Assembly (NCBI RefSeq): GCF_023072595.1
Contig: NZ_JALLGK010000010.1
Span: 124,001 to 188,000, forward strand
Direction of reading: 5' to 3'
DNA: 64,000 nucleotides
Origin: Streptomyces sp. XM4193
GTDB taxonomy: Bacteria > Actinomycetota > Actinomycetes > Streptomycetales > Streptomycetaceae
Shown: one piece after another, positions 16,459 through 25,510 of the stretch
Layout: the number at the start of each line of letters is the position of its first letter
Position numbering within the stretch: position 1 is the first letter of the stretch
Translations under genes and position numbers: made by a program
Notes under the pieces: model-generated
Seen by the model: the letters and a program-made list of their open reading frames with translations, nothing else
What the model was told of the DNA's origin: nothing
The model's database searches: none

Positions 16459-17504
16459 TTGACGAGCCCGAAGTCGCGCAGACCGGCTGCGACCTTCTCG
16501 ATCCCCTCGACGGTGCGGATGGACGGGTTCATCGCCTGTCCGCTCAGCAGGACGTACCGCTTCTTCTGCACAGCGGCCAGATTGCGGGTGGCGGGGTTGG
16601 TCTCCAGAAAGCGGATCTTGGCGGCGGCGGTCTCCGCCGTCTGCTGCTTGCGGGTCAGATCGCCGATCACGATCACATCGGGGTCGCGGTCGGCGACCGT
16701 CTCCCAGCTGATCTGGGGCCACTCGTCCTGGGTGTCGGCGAAGGCGTTCTTCGCGCCGACCGCACGGGTGACCGCGCCCGGTGCGCCGCAACAGCCGGCG
16801 AGGTAGGGCGACTGGGAGTTGGCGAACCAGTACATGAGCGAGACGTCGGAGGAGTTGAGCCCGGCGGTGGCCGTGCCGACCCGCTTCTTCAAGGAGGCGA
16901 TCAGCTTCTCGCCCCGCGCCCGCACGCCGAACGCCCGTGACAGATCACGTATCTCGCCGTACACGACATCGAGAGTGAGCGGCTCGCTGCGCGATCCGTC
17001 GCCGCCGCTGTCGTTGTCCTTGCCCAGGCAGTCGGACGGTGAGACATACGCGGGCACGCCCAGCTTCTCGAACTGGGCGCGGTCGGCGACCCCGCCCTTG
17101 CCCAGAGTGGAGAGGAACGAGGCGGTGACGAGGTCGGGTTCGGCGTCCAGGACCTTCTCGAAGGAGGGCGCGTTGTCGGCGAGACGCGGTACGGACGCAT
17201 TCGCCTTCTCCAGCCCCTCCATCACCGGGTCGGTCCAAGTGGCCGTACCGGCAACGCGGTCGGCGAGGCCGAGCGAGAGCAGGATCTCCGTGGTGCCCTG
17301 GTTGAGGGACACGACCCGCTTCGGGGCGGACTCCAGGGTGACCTTGTGGCCGCAGTTGTCGAGGGTCACCGGGTAACCAGCGGCCGAGGTCCCCTCCGAC
17401 TTCGCGTCACCCGCGCCGGAGGAGCCGCACGCGGTGATCAGCAGGGCGGACGCGACGAGCAGCGCCGGGGTACGGAAAAGAGCGGGAGCACGGAGCACGG
17501 GCAT
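16455..17504 (-). CDS. Corrinoid ABC transporter substrate-binding lipoprotein (BtuF-like)
   Basis: 349 residues. Signal peptide with lipobox LLITACGS, then the class III binding-protein fold: RVVSLNQGTTEILLSLGLADRV near the start and DPDVIVIGD in the second lobe. It is the first gene of a four-gene operon (binding protein, permease, ATPase, ferredoxin) with 4-base overlaps between the first three. The cobalamin riboswitch in its leader indicates a corrinoid ligand; sequence alone would also allow a siderophore. Confidence 0.92.
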   Translation of the reverse strand: MPVLRAPALFRTPALLVASALLITACGSSGAGDAKSEGTSAAGYPVTLDNCGHKVTLESAPKRVVSLNQGTTEILLSLGLADRVAGTATWTDPVMEGLEKANASVPRLADNAPSFEKVLDAEPDLVTASFLSTLGKGGVADRAQFEKLGVPAYVSPSDCLGKDNDSGGDGSRSEPLTLDVVYGEIRDLSRAFGVRARGEKLIASLKKRVGTATAGLNSSDVSLMYWFANSQSPYLAGCCGAPGAVTRAVGAKNAFADTQDEWPQISWETVADRDPDVIVIGDLTRKQQTAETAAAKIRFLETNPATRNLAAVQKKRYVLLSGQAMNPSIRTVEGIEKVAAGLRDFGLVK

Positions 17505-17572
17505 GCCTCTGGGGGTAGGGGCTCATACGCGGAGCCTGGCCTGTGGACGTCCCCGCGCCGGGGCGCGGAGGT

Positions 17573-17719
17573 GCCAGCAGGTCTTCGGACTCGGGTTCGT
17601 CCGGACGGGACGCCTTCCCGGTCTCCCAGTGGCGTCGTGCCCCGCCCGTCCCCCTCACCGCTGCGCGTCAGCTCCGGATTCGCACCGGATTCCCTGACCA
17701 CGGATGTGGTTCGACTGGC
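17573..17719 (-). promoter_or_regulatory. Cobalamin riboswitch controlling the corrinoid importer operon
   Basis: Read on the minus strand it contains GGGAATCCGGTGCGAATCCG, then GCGCAGCGGTGA, ACGCCACTGGGAGACCGGGA, and near its 3' end CCGAGTCCGAAGACCTGC, the B12-box core. GCCAG/CTGGC at the two ends can form P1. An adjacent downstream hairpin CCGCGCC/GGCGCGG (about 17554-17569) and the short distance to the ATG at 17504 suggest an expression platform acting on translation or termination. Confidence 0.95.
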
Positions 17720-17847
17720 CCGTGGAGGTTACCAAGGCAACCGCCGGGCCATGGCGTGTGATCAGTCTCCGGGCTCGGCACCAGGGTGCCGGTGTTCCGG
17801 TCGAGGCTCAGCAGCCTCGAAAGCCGCGGGCCCGCGGGCCCGCGGCC

Positions 17848-17886
17848 GAGGCCGGTCTCCACCCTCGGGGGTGCGAAACCGGCCTC
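17848..17886 (-). terminator. Terminator-like hairpin downstream of hflX
   Basis: GAGGCCGGT (17848-17856) pairs with ACCGGCCTC (17878-17886), and an inner CACCC/GGGTG stem extends it. It directly adjoins a perfect 24-bp GC palindrome at 17823-17846. The 17887-18127 stretch up to the hflX stop shows nothing else. Confidence 0.7.
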
Positions 17887-18127
17887 GTCGCGGGCCCGTT
17901 CAGTGCGGCCGTACAGACCGCTTCACACTCAGCGCGGCCACCTCGGAAAACTCTCCCGTGAAGCACGCCCCCAACGGCCGGCCGCTCCGGCACGTCCGTC
18001 AGACACCGCCGTCACAGGCACCGTCGTCCCAGGCACCGCCGTCACAGGCACATCGCCGCTCAGTGCGCGTGCCGGCCCGCTCAACGCGGCCCGGGCGCAC
18101 GCGCACCGGCGGCTCGCCCCTCGGAGA

Positions 18128-19618
18128 TCACCCCTCGGCGGCGACGGGCTGGTACGGCCGCAGCAGGGCGGCGAGCTCCTCGTGCACCCGGACCTTCATC
18201 AGGGTGCCTTCGACGGTGTGCTCCTCGGAGAGGACCTCGCCCTCACCGTGGACGCGGGAGACCAGCGCTCCCTCGGTGAAGGGCAGCAGAGCCTCCAACT
18301 CCACGTCCGGGCGGGGCAGTTCGCTGTCGATCAGCTCCAGCAGCTCGGCGATGCCGAGACCGGAGTGCGTGGAGACGGCGAGCGCGTGCGGCTCCGCGCG
18401 CAGCAGCCGCTGCACCGTCAACGGGTCGGCGACATCCGCCTTGTTGATCACAACGATCTCGGGGACCTCCACCGCGCCCACGTCCCGGATCACCTCGCGC
18501 ACGGCGGCGAGCTGCTCCTCCGGCACCGGATGGGAGCCGTCCACGACGTGGAGGATCAGCGTCGAGTCGGCGACCTCCTCCATGGTGGAGCGGAACGCCT
18601 CCACCAGGTGGTGCGGAAGGTGGCGCACGAAACCGACGGTGTCGGCCAGCGTGTACGCCCGCCCGCTCGGTGTCTCGGCCCGGCGCACGGTCGGGTCGAG
18701 AGTGGCGAACAGGGCGTTCTCCACCAGGACTCCGGCGCCGGTGAGGCGGTTGAGCAGGGAGGACTTGCCGGCGTTGGTGTAACCGGCGATCGCGACCGAC
18801 GGCACCTGGTGACGCCGCCGCTCCTGCCGCTTGACGTCCCGGCCGGTCTTCAGCTCCGCGATCTCGCGGCGCATCTTCGCCATCTTCTCGCGGATGCGCC
18901 GACGGTCGGTCTCGATCTTCGTCTCACCGGGGCCGCGGGTGGCCATGCCGCCACCGCCGCCACCGCCCATCTGACGGGAGAGCGACTGACCCCAGCCACG
19001 GAGCCTGGGCAGCATGTACTGCATCTGGGCCAGGGCGACCTGCGCCTTGCCCTCCCGGGACTTGGCGTGCTGGGCGAAGATGTCCAGGATCAGCGCGGTG
19101 CGGTCGACGACCTTGACCTTGACCACGTCTTCGAGGTGGATCAGCTGGCCCGGGCTCAGCTCGCCGTCGCAGACCACGGTGTCCGCGCCGCTGCTCAGCA
19201 CGATCTCGCGCAGCTCCTGGGCCTTGCCCGAGCCGATGTAGGTGGCCGGGTCCGGCTTCTGCCGCCGCTGGATCACGCCGTCGAGCACCTGGGCACCCGC
19301 CGTCTCGGCGAGCGCGGCCAGCTCGGCCAGCGAGTTGTCCGCCTCCTCGGCGGTGCCCGAGGTCCAGACGCCCACCAGCACGACCCGCTCCAGACGCAGC
19401 TGGCGGTACTCGACCTCGGTGACGTCCTCGAGCTCGGTGGAGAGTCCTGCGACGCGGCGCAGAGCCGCTCGCTCGGAGCGGTCGAGCTGGTCGCCGTCAC
19501 GCTCCTCGTCGATCGAATGACTCCAGGCGACGTCCTCTTCCATCAGGGCGTCGGCCCGGCGCGTGCTGCTTTCGGAGCTTTGCTGAGCGCTGTGGGGAAG
19601 AGAAGAGGAGTGGGTCAT
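18128..19618 (-). CDS. hflX: Ribosome-associated GTPase HflX
   Basis: 496 residues, ATG at 19618. The glycine-rich HflX loop (RQMGGGGGGGMATRGPGETK) precedes the G domain: G1 GYTNAGKSS, G3 DTVGFV, G4 NKAD. The N-terminal domain has the usual YIGSGKAQEL block. HflX binds 50S subunits and helps rescue or split stalled ribosomes. It lies downstream of rshA on the same strand, and the hairpin at 17848-17886 closes the unit. Confidence 0.97.
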   Translation of the reverse strand: MTHSSSLPHSAQQSSESSTRRADALMEEDVAWSHSIDEERDGDQLDRSERAALRRVAGLSTELEDVTEVEYRQLRLERVVLVGVWTSGTAEEADNSLAELAALAETAGAQVLDGVIQRRQKPDPATYIGSGKAQELREIVLSSGADTVVCDGELSPGQLIHLEDVVKVKVVDRTALILDIFAQHAKSREGKAQVALAQMQYMLPRLRGWGQSLSRQMGGGGGGGMATRGPGETKIETDRRRIREKMAKMRREIAELKTGRDVKRQERRRHQVPSVAIAGYTNAGKSSLLNRLTGAGVLVENALFATLDPTVRRAETPSGRAYTLADTVGFVRHLPHHLVEAFRSTMEEVADSTLILHVVDGSHPVPEEQLAAVREVIRDVGAVEVPEIVVINKADVADPLTVQRLLRAEPHALAVSTHSGLGIAELLELIDSELPRPDVELEALLPFTEGALVSRVHGEGEVLSEEHTVEGTLMKVRVHEELAALLRPYQPVAAEG

Positions 19619-19956
19619 TGTGTCCTTACGTCGAGGAGTGGTGCACGGCAGTGCGTGCTCTGCGGTAACGCGCGGGGGTGCGGAAGTATTCCCGCCGGCC
19701 CGCGGTCCGCCGCCCGATCCGCGGGCGGGACCGGCCGGGGTCGGTCACGGAGACGATGGTCCCACGGGCGCGTGCGGGCGTCACCCCGATTTTCCAGCGC
19801 GTCAGCCGCGCGCGTCAACGGCGCCGCCGACCCGCCGCGACCGCGCCCGGCGGCCTTTGCGGGCACTGCCGCACCGGCTCCGGCACCGGGCGCTGCGTCC
19901 CTGCGGTCGCCGGAGCCCGCGCGGAGGCAGCGGCGGTGCACCGCGCCGCGGGGCGC
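19619..19956. other. Spacer between rshA and hflX, no gene seen
   Basis: This 338-bp stretch must carry the hflX leader, but no clear -10/-35 pair, ribosomal site pattern or stable hairpin stood out. The open frames that cross it lack streptomycete codon bias. Confidence 0.5.
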
Positions 19957-22062
19957 TCAGTGCAGCGGCTTGGTCACTCGGGCCACGTCGTAGACGCCCG
20001 GCACCTCGCGCATCGCGCGCATGAGCGCCGGCAGCTCCCCGGAGTCGTCGAGCCGCAGGGTGTACGTGTGCCGCACCCGCTGCTCGCGCGGCGGCTCGAC
20101 GGCCGCGTAGAGCACCGCCGCTCCCTGGACCGCGATGGTCTCGGTCAGATCGGCGAGCAGCTGCTGCCTGCCGAACGCCTCCGCCTGGAGCGTGACCCGG
20201 CACGAGGCTCTGCCTCCGCGCCACCCCACCGCGACCTGCGCACGTCCGGCGTCGCGCATCCGGCGGACGGTGGCGCAGCTGTCGCGGTGCGCGGTCACAT
20301 TGCCGCCGCGCACCAGGAAGCCGGTCACCGCGTCGGGTGCGACGGGGGTGCAGCAGCGGGCCAACCGCACGGTGTGGCCCGGGAGTTCCTCCGCCACCGC
20401 GCCGCTGCCGGCCGGGGCCGCGCTCGGTGGCGCGTCCTGCGGGCTGTCGTGCTCCGCCCCGGAGCTGCCCGCCACCGGCTCGGCCTCGGCCAGGTCGGCG
20501 CCTGCCGCGCCGACCTGGACGGCGGGCGACTCCAGCTCGAGCCGACGGCGGATGGAGATGCGGGCCGCTGGCGTACGGGCGTGGTCGAGCCACTCCGGGG
20601 ACGGGCCGGAGCCGCCCTCGGCAGCCATCAGCAGCTGCAGCACGTCGCCGTCGCGCAGAACGGTGGCCAGGGTGGTCAGCCGGCCGTCGACCCGGGCACC
20701 GATGCAGCGGTGCGCCTCCTCGCCGTACCGGGCGAACGCCGCGTCGAGACAGGTGGCGCCGCCCGGGAGGTGGAGGGCCGCCGTCCCGGCGGTGCTGCCC
20801 GGCTCGCCGCAGAAGACGGTGATCTCGCGGTCCTGCGCGAGATCGTCGCGCAGAGCGGCCCAGAAGGTGTCCGGGTCGGGGGCGTGGCTCTGCCACTCCA
20901 GCAGCCGGGAGAGCCATCCCGGCTGGGTCGGGTCGGAGCGCTCGCCGTCGGCGGCGGGCTCGGCGGCGCCCTCCGCACGGTGCGGATTGCCCAGCGCGAC
21001 CACCCCGGCCTCGGCCACCTTGTGCATGTGGTGGGTGCGCATCAGCACCTCGGCCACACGGCCCTGGGGATCGGCGAAGGCCGTGTGCAGGGACTGGTAG
21101 AGGTTGAACTTCGGCACCGCGATGAAGTCCTTGAACTCCGAGATCAGCGGGGTGAAGCAGGTGTGCAGCTCGCCGAGGACGGCGTAGCAGTCGGCTTCCT
21201 CCCCCACGAGGATCAGCAGCCGGCCGAAGTCGCACGGGCCGAGCTCGCCGCGTTTGAGGCGCGAGCGGTGCACCGAGAGCAGGTGCCGCGGCCTGATGAG
21301 GACTTCGGCGGTGACCTTCGCCTCGCGCAGTATTCCGCGGACCTGCTCGGCGATCTCCTCCAGCGGATCGGCGGCGGCCCGGTGGTCGCGCACCAGCTCG
21401 CGGGTCCGCGCGTGCTCCTCCGGGTGGAGGATCGCGAAGACCAGGTCCTCCAGCTCGGTCTTGAGCGCCTGCACCCCGAGGCGCTCGGCGAGCGGGATCA
21501 GCACATCGCGGGTGACGGTGGCGATCCGCACCTGCTTCTCCGGCCGCATCACGCCCAGGGTGCGCATGTTGTGGAGCCGGTCGGCGAGCTTGATCGACAT
21601 GACCCGGACGTCGTTGCCGGTGGCGACCAGCATCTTGCGGAAGGTCTCGGGCTCGGCGGCGGCGCCGTAGTCGACCTTCTCCAGCTTCGTCACACCGTCG
21701 ACGAGATAGGCCACCTCCTCGCCGAACTCGGCGCGCACCTGCTCCAGCGTGACCTCGGTGTCCTCGACCGTGTCGTGCAGCAGCGAGGCGGTCAACGTCG
21801 TGCCGCCCGCGCCCAGTTGGGCGAGGATCAGGGTCACCGCGAGCGGGTGGGTGATGTACGGGTCGCCGCTCTTGCGCATCTGCCCGCGGTGCGAGGACTC
21901 GGCGAGCAGATACGCCCGCCGCAGGGCGTCGAGGTCGGCGTCCTGGTGGTGTCTGCGGTGGGCCTGCACGACGTGCTCCAGGGCGTGCGGCATACCGCCG
22001 CGGGAGGCCGTGCCCACCAGTGCAGCCCTGCCGAGCTTTCGCAGGCTCCGTACCGCGCTCAT
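19957..22062 (-). CDS. rshA: RelA/SpoT homologue RshA, (p)ppGpp hydrolase with a doubtful synthetase domain
   Basis: 701 residues: HD hydrolase, synthetase, TGS-like and ACT domains in order. The hydrolase motifs are intact (SSHRGQMRKSGDPYITHP, LLHDTVEDT, IKLADRLHNMRTL). The synthetase region is degraded against bona fide Rel proteins: the usual RPKHxYS is RPRHLLS, the IRV-x-VD strand reads LLILVGE with both Arg and Asp lost, and ExQIRT is AEVLMRT. The TGS domain (ITVFCGEPGS) is also atypical. It sits between dapF and hflX as in other streptomycetes, which separates it from the main relA. Net hydrolase activity is the safer prediction. Confidence 0.9.
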   Translation of the reverse strand: MSAVRSLRKLGRAALVGTASRGGMPHALEHVVQAHRRHHQDADLDALRRAYLLAESSHRGQMRKSGDPYITHPLAVTLILAQLGAGGTTLTASLLHDTVEDTEVTLEQVRAEFGEEVAYLVDGVTKLEKVDYGAAAEPETFRKMLVATGNDVRVMSIKLADRLHNMRTLGVMRPEKQVRIATVTRDVLIPLAERLGVQALKTELEDLVFAILHPEEHARTRELVRDHRAAADPLEEIAEQVRGILREAKVTAEVLIRPRHLLSVHRSRLKRGELGPCDFGRLLILVGEEADCYAVLGELHTCFTPLISEFKDFIAVPKFNLYQSLHTAFADPQGRVAEVLMRTHHMHKVAEAGVVALGNPHRAEGAAEPAADGERSDPTQPGWLSRLLEWQSHAPDPDTFWAALRDDLAQDREITVFCGEPGSTAGTAALHLPGGATCLDAAFARYGEEAHRCIGARVDGRLTTLATVLRDGDVLQLLMAAEGGSGPSPEWLDHARTPAARISIRRRLELESPAVQVGAAGADLAEAEPVAGSSGAEHDSPQDAPPSAAPAGSGAVAEELPGHTVRLARCCTPVAPDAVTGFLVRGGNVTAHRDSCATVRRMRDAGRAQVAVGWRGGRASCRVTLQAEAFGRQQLLADLTETIAVQGAAVLYAAVEPPREQRVRHTYTLRLDDSGELPALMRAMREVPGVYDVARVTKPLH

Positions 22063-22268
22063 GGGCAGCCCCCTGGGTGTCGCGCCGTCAGTTACCCGAT
22101 GCTATCCATCCCGCGGAGGCTCGCCGACGGGTCCCCCAGGACCGTGTGCGGGATCACTCCTTCGAGCGAAAAGTCGTGCCCTGTTTCCCCATCGCCCCGT
22201 CCACGGCGGGGAGTTGGCGTCCGGCACGCCTCCCGGGAGGAGCCGACCGGCCGCCAAACCGCCTGCGA

Positions 22269-23141
22269 TCAGGCGCCCTTGAGCAGCGAGGGGTCGACGA
22301 TGCCCTCGGCGACCACGACGGCGGGGCCGGTCATCTCCACTTCGCCGTCGGCACGTTCGGTGATGGTCAGGGAGCCGCCCGGCACGTCCACGGTGTACGT
22401 CACCGTCTCGCCGTCGGCGGCCGGGTCCAACCCGTCCCGGCGCGCGGCGGCGACCATCACCGCGCAGGCCCCGGTGCCGCAGGAGCGGGTCTCGCCAGAG
22501 CCCCGCTCGTGCACCCTCAGCGCCACGTGCCGCGGGCCGCGGTCGACGACGAACTCGACGTTGGTGCCGTTCGGCACGGCCTCGGCGGGCGCCACCCCGG
22601 GCGCCTCGAGCAGCCGTCCGGCCTCGTCCAGCGAGTCGACGAACACGACGGCGTGCGGGTTGCCCATGTCCACGTGGCGCGCGGGCCTGCTGCGCCCGTC
22701 CACCGTGACGGTGAGCCCGGGGCCCGGCAGCAGCGCGCGGCCCATGCCCACCGTGATCGACCCGTCCTCGCCCAGCGTCACGCGGCGCACGCCCGCTCTG
22801 GTGGCGACCGCCAGCTCGCCGGGCTTGGCCAGCGCCATCCGCTCCAGGCAGTGGGCGAAGACCCGTACGCCGTTGCCGCACATCTCGGCGATGCTGCCGT
22901 CGCTGTTGCGGTAGTCCATGAACCACTCGGCGGCGTCGGCCATCGCGCGGGCCTCCGGGTGGGCGGCGGAGCGGACGATGCGCAGCAGCCCGTCGGCGCC
23001 GATGCCGGCTCTGCGGTCGCACAGCCGCGCGACCTCGGCGGCGGACAGCTCCAGGCGGCCCTCCGGGTCGGGGATGATCACGAAGTCGTTCTCTGTGCCG
23101 TGGCCCTTGAGGAAGGTGATCGGCTGCGCTGTGGTGCTCAC
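22269..23141 (-). CDS. dapF: Diaminopimelate epimerase
   Basis: Interconverts LL- and meso-diaminopimelate for lysine and peptidoglycan. About 290 residues from GTG at 23141; another in-frame GTG at 23165 is possible and neither has a strong ribosome site. The N-terminus TFLKGHGTENDFV is canonical. The two catalytic Cys lie in EMCGNGVRVF and RSCGTGACAVM. It is followed on the same strand by rshA after about 206 bp and preceded by a small membrane protein gene. Confidence 0.96.
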   Translation of the reverse strand: MSTTAQPITFLKGHGTENDFVIIPDPEGRLELSAAEVARLCDRRAGIGADGLLRIVRSAAHPEARAMADAAEWFMDYRNSDGSIAEMCGNGVRVFAHCLERMALAKPGELAVATRAGVRRVTLGEDGSITVGMGRALLPGPGLTVTVDGRSRPARHVDMGNPHAVVFVDSLDEAGRLLEAPGVAPAEAVPNGTNVEFVVDRGPRHVALRVHERGSGETRSCGTGACAVMVAAARRDGLDPAADGETVTYTVDVPGGSLTITERADGEVEMTGPAVVVAEGIVDPSLLKGA

Positions 23142-23247
23142 ACGGCCGATCGTAGTGGAGCGCACAGGGCGCCGCGCGGAGCGGCTGACCGACCCCGGGA
23201 CCGGGCGCGCGCCGGGTGGCGCGGGTCCTGCCGCAGGGTGGCCTTTC

Positions 23248-23697
23248 CTACCGCAGAGTGGCCACCCGCAGCGCGGCGAGCACCACCAGCAGGGCGACCA
23301 ACAGGGCGTACAGGGCGACCACGCGCCAGTCCGCGCGCCGCTCGCCGCCCCTCGGCGGGAGCCCGGGCCAGGAGAGGCCGACCCGGCGGGCGGCCATCAT
23401 GCCCCAGCCGGCGGCGCAGCAGCTGATCAGCAGTCCGAGCATGGCCACGACCGCTCCGCCGCCGCCGAACTCGAAGGCGAGCGGGAAGGCGAACATCAGC
23501 GAACCGACAGCTGCCAGGGCGACGATCGGGGTGATCTGCCACAGCCTCAACCGGCGCGGTGGCCGCAGCTCGCCGTAGGACTCGCCGCTCTCCGCGACCG
23601 GGGCGCTGTCCTCGCTCGGGACGGGGACCGTCAGGGGATCGCTCGACACCTGCGACGGCAGCGCCGGATCATCGTTTCTGCGAGGGCCGGCATCCAT
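23248..23697 (-). CDS. Small integral membrane protein of unknown function
   Basis: 149 residues from ATG at 23697, with GGGAGGG about ten bases upstream. A polar N-terminal half of about 50 residues is followed by three hydrophobic segments (around IVALAAVGSLMFAFPLAF, GGAVVAMLGLLISCCAAG and VALYALLVALLVVLAAL). No enzyme motif was recognised. It lies between miaA and dapF, all on the minus strand, and may be cotranscribed with them. Confidence 0.75.
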   Translation of the reverse strand: MDAGPRRNDDPALPSQVSSDPLTVPVPSEDSAPVAESGESYGELRPPRRLRLWQITPIVALAAVGSLMFAFPLAFEFGGGGAVVAMLGLLISCCAAGWGMMAARRVGLSWPGLPPRGGERRADWRVVALYALLVALLVVLAALRVATLR

Positions 23698-23802
23698 TGC
23701 CACGCGCCCTCCCAACTCCCGACACCGCGGCTCCGATCGTCGATGATGGCACGTCTGCACGCGGCTCCCGGCCGGACTGAGCGTCCCGATGCCATCACGT
23801 GA

Positions 23803-24750
23803 TCAGGCTGTGACCGGGCGATCGATCAACGCCAGTGACCGTGCGAGGAGTTCCGCTCTTTCGGGTACCGCCCCGCTCAACCAGTGCACACGCTCGTCCC
23901 TGCGGAACCAGGTGTCCTGGCGGCGCGCGAAGCGTTTGGTGGCGCGCACGGTCTCCGCGCGCGCCTCCTCGAGGGTGTACTCCCCCGCGAGCGCCCTGAG
24001 CACCTGCTGGTAGCCGAGGGCCCGGGAGGCGGTGACTCCCTCGCGCAGCCCCTGCTGCTCCAGCGCCTCCACCTCGGCGACCAAACCCGCCTCCCACATC
24101 CGGTCGACCCGTACCGCGATGCGCTCGTCCAGCTCCGGCCTGGCCACGTCGACGCCGATCTGCACGGTGCGGTAGACCTCGCGGCGCTCGTCGGTCGGCG
24201 GCAGATTCGCGGTGAAGGGCTGGCCGGTGATCTCGACGACCTCCAGCGCCCGTACGATCCGGCGTCCGTTGCTCGCCAGGATCGCCTCCCCCGCGGCCGG
24301 GTCGAGGGCCGCGAGCCGTGCGTGCAGTGCGCCGGGCCCGAGGCGGTCGAGCTCCTCCTCCAGCCGCGCCCGCACCAGCGGATCGGTGCCGGGGAACTCC
24401 AGGGCGTCGATCGCGGCACGCAGATAGAGCCCGGAACCGCCCACCAGCACCGGGGTGCGACCGTCGGCGAGCAGTGCGTCGATCCGCTCCCTGGCCAGCG
24501 TCTGGTACTCGGCGACGCTCGCGGTGACGGTGACGTCCCAGACGTCCAGCAGGTGGTGCGGCACGTTCCGGCGCTCGGATTCGGACAGTTTGGCGGTGCC
24601 GATGTCCATCCCCCGGTAGAGCTGCATCGAGTCGACGTTGACGACCTCGCCGCCCAGAGTGCGGGCCAGCTCGACGCCGAGGTCGGACTTGCCGGCCGCG
24701 GTGGGGCCGACGACGGCGATGACCTGAGGGGCGCAGACACGACTGTTCAC
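23803..24750 (-). CDS. miaA: tRNA dimethylallyltransferase
   Basis: Transfers the dimethylallyl group to A37 of tRNAs reading UNN codons; MiaB in this window then methylthiolates the product. 315 residues from GTG at 24750 (NSRVCAPQVIAVVGPTAAGKS), the normal length; the frame remains open to 24846 but lacks family similarity there. The P-loop GPTAAGKSDLG and DSMQLYRGMDIGTAK are intact, as is the FARRQDTWFR segment near the C-terminus. Confidence 0.97.
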   Translation of the reverse strand: MNSRVCAPQVIAVVGPTAAGKSDLGVELARTLGGEVVNVDSMQLYRGMDIGTAKLSESERRNVPHHLLDVWDVTVTASVAEYQTLARERIDALLADGRTPVLVGGSGLYLRAAIDALEFPGTDPLVRARLEEELDRLGPGALHARLAALDPAAGEAILASNGRRIVRALEVVEITGQPFTANLPPTDERREVYRTVQIGVDVARPELDERIAVRVDRMWEAGLVAEVEALEQQGLREGVTASRALGYQQVLRALAGEYTLEEARAETVRATKRFARRQDTWFRRDERVHWLSGAVPERAELLARSLALIDRPVTA

Positions 24751-25097
24751 GCGCGCCAGTCTCCCAAACCCGGAGGACGGGCGGGACCGTACGTCCTCCT
24801 GGCCCGGGCGGCTCCGGTACCGGCGGTGGCTGCTTCCACCCGGCACGGGCCCGCACCGGCACGTAAAATCGGACAGCGAGAGAAGCCGTCCCTCCAGGGA
24901 TTCGGAACTTCCCGTTCCCCGGGGGCGGATACGATCAAGCGGCTTCGCGCGCGGTCCCGGAGCACCGCACGTGCGGACGTCGCCGCCTCACCGCTCGTGC
25001 GGGGAGCGCGGCGGACGCGGGATGCGGTGCGGCCGCGGAATCGCGCCGCGGAACCGCCCGCAGGTACTCACCGTTGGACTCACGGAAGGCAGCCGTC
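24751..25097. other. Divergent spacer between miaA and the antitoxin-like gene
   Basis: 347 bp holding the leaders of both genes. GGAAGG at 25084-25089 is the ribosome site of the rightward gene. No convincing promoter or operator could be assigned by eye, and no open frame here has coding bias. Confidence 0.5.
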
Positions 25098-25319
25098 ATG
25101 GGATTCATGGAAAAGATCAAGGGCCTCCTCGGACAGCACAGCGACAAGGTCGGTCAGGGGCTGGACAAGGCCGGGCAGGCGGTCGACTCCAAGACCGGCG
25201 GCAAGTACAGCAAGCACATCAAGACCGGCACGGACAAGGCCAAGGAAGCCCTCGGCGACAACGGCAAGGGTGACGGCGGCAGGGGCGGCCGGGACGACGA
25301 CGGCAACAAGGGCCGCTGA
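25098..25319 (+). CDS. MT0933-like antitoxin family small protein
   Basis: 73 residues from ATG at 25098 (GGAAGG upstream). It starts MGFMEKIKGLLGQHSDKVGQ and continues AGQAVDSKTGGKYSKHIKTG with a TDKAKEAL helix, matching the MT0933/Rv0909-type antitoxin family; the tail is Gly/Asp-rich. Mycobacterial members pair with an adjacent START-like toxin, but no partner is next to this copy. Streptomyces genomes often carry such solitary genes, so an antitoxin role here is unproven. Confidence 0.8.
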   Translation: MGFMEKIKGLLGQHSDKVGQGLDKAGQAVDSKTGGKYSKHIKTGTDKAKEALGDNGKGDGGRGGRDDDGNKGR

Positions 25320-25510
25320 GTCCCGCACTGCGCCCGACTCCTGCGGACGCGGGTGCCGCGGTCCCGCGCGGTCGGCTCGTACGGAGCGGGCACTCCCCTG
25401 CGAATGCGAGCCGACGGCCGACGGCGGGCAGCCCCCGCGCGCGCTCGCGGCTCCGGGAGCCGTGAGGCTCTTTCCGGGGAGCGGCAAGGGCGTCGTGGTA
25501 CCTGACGACC

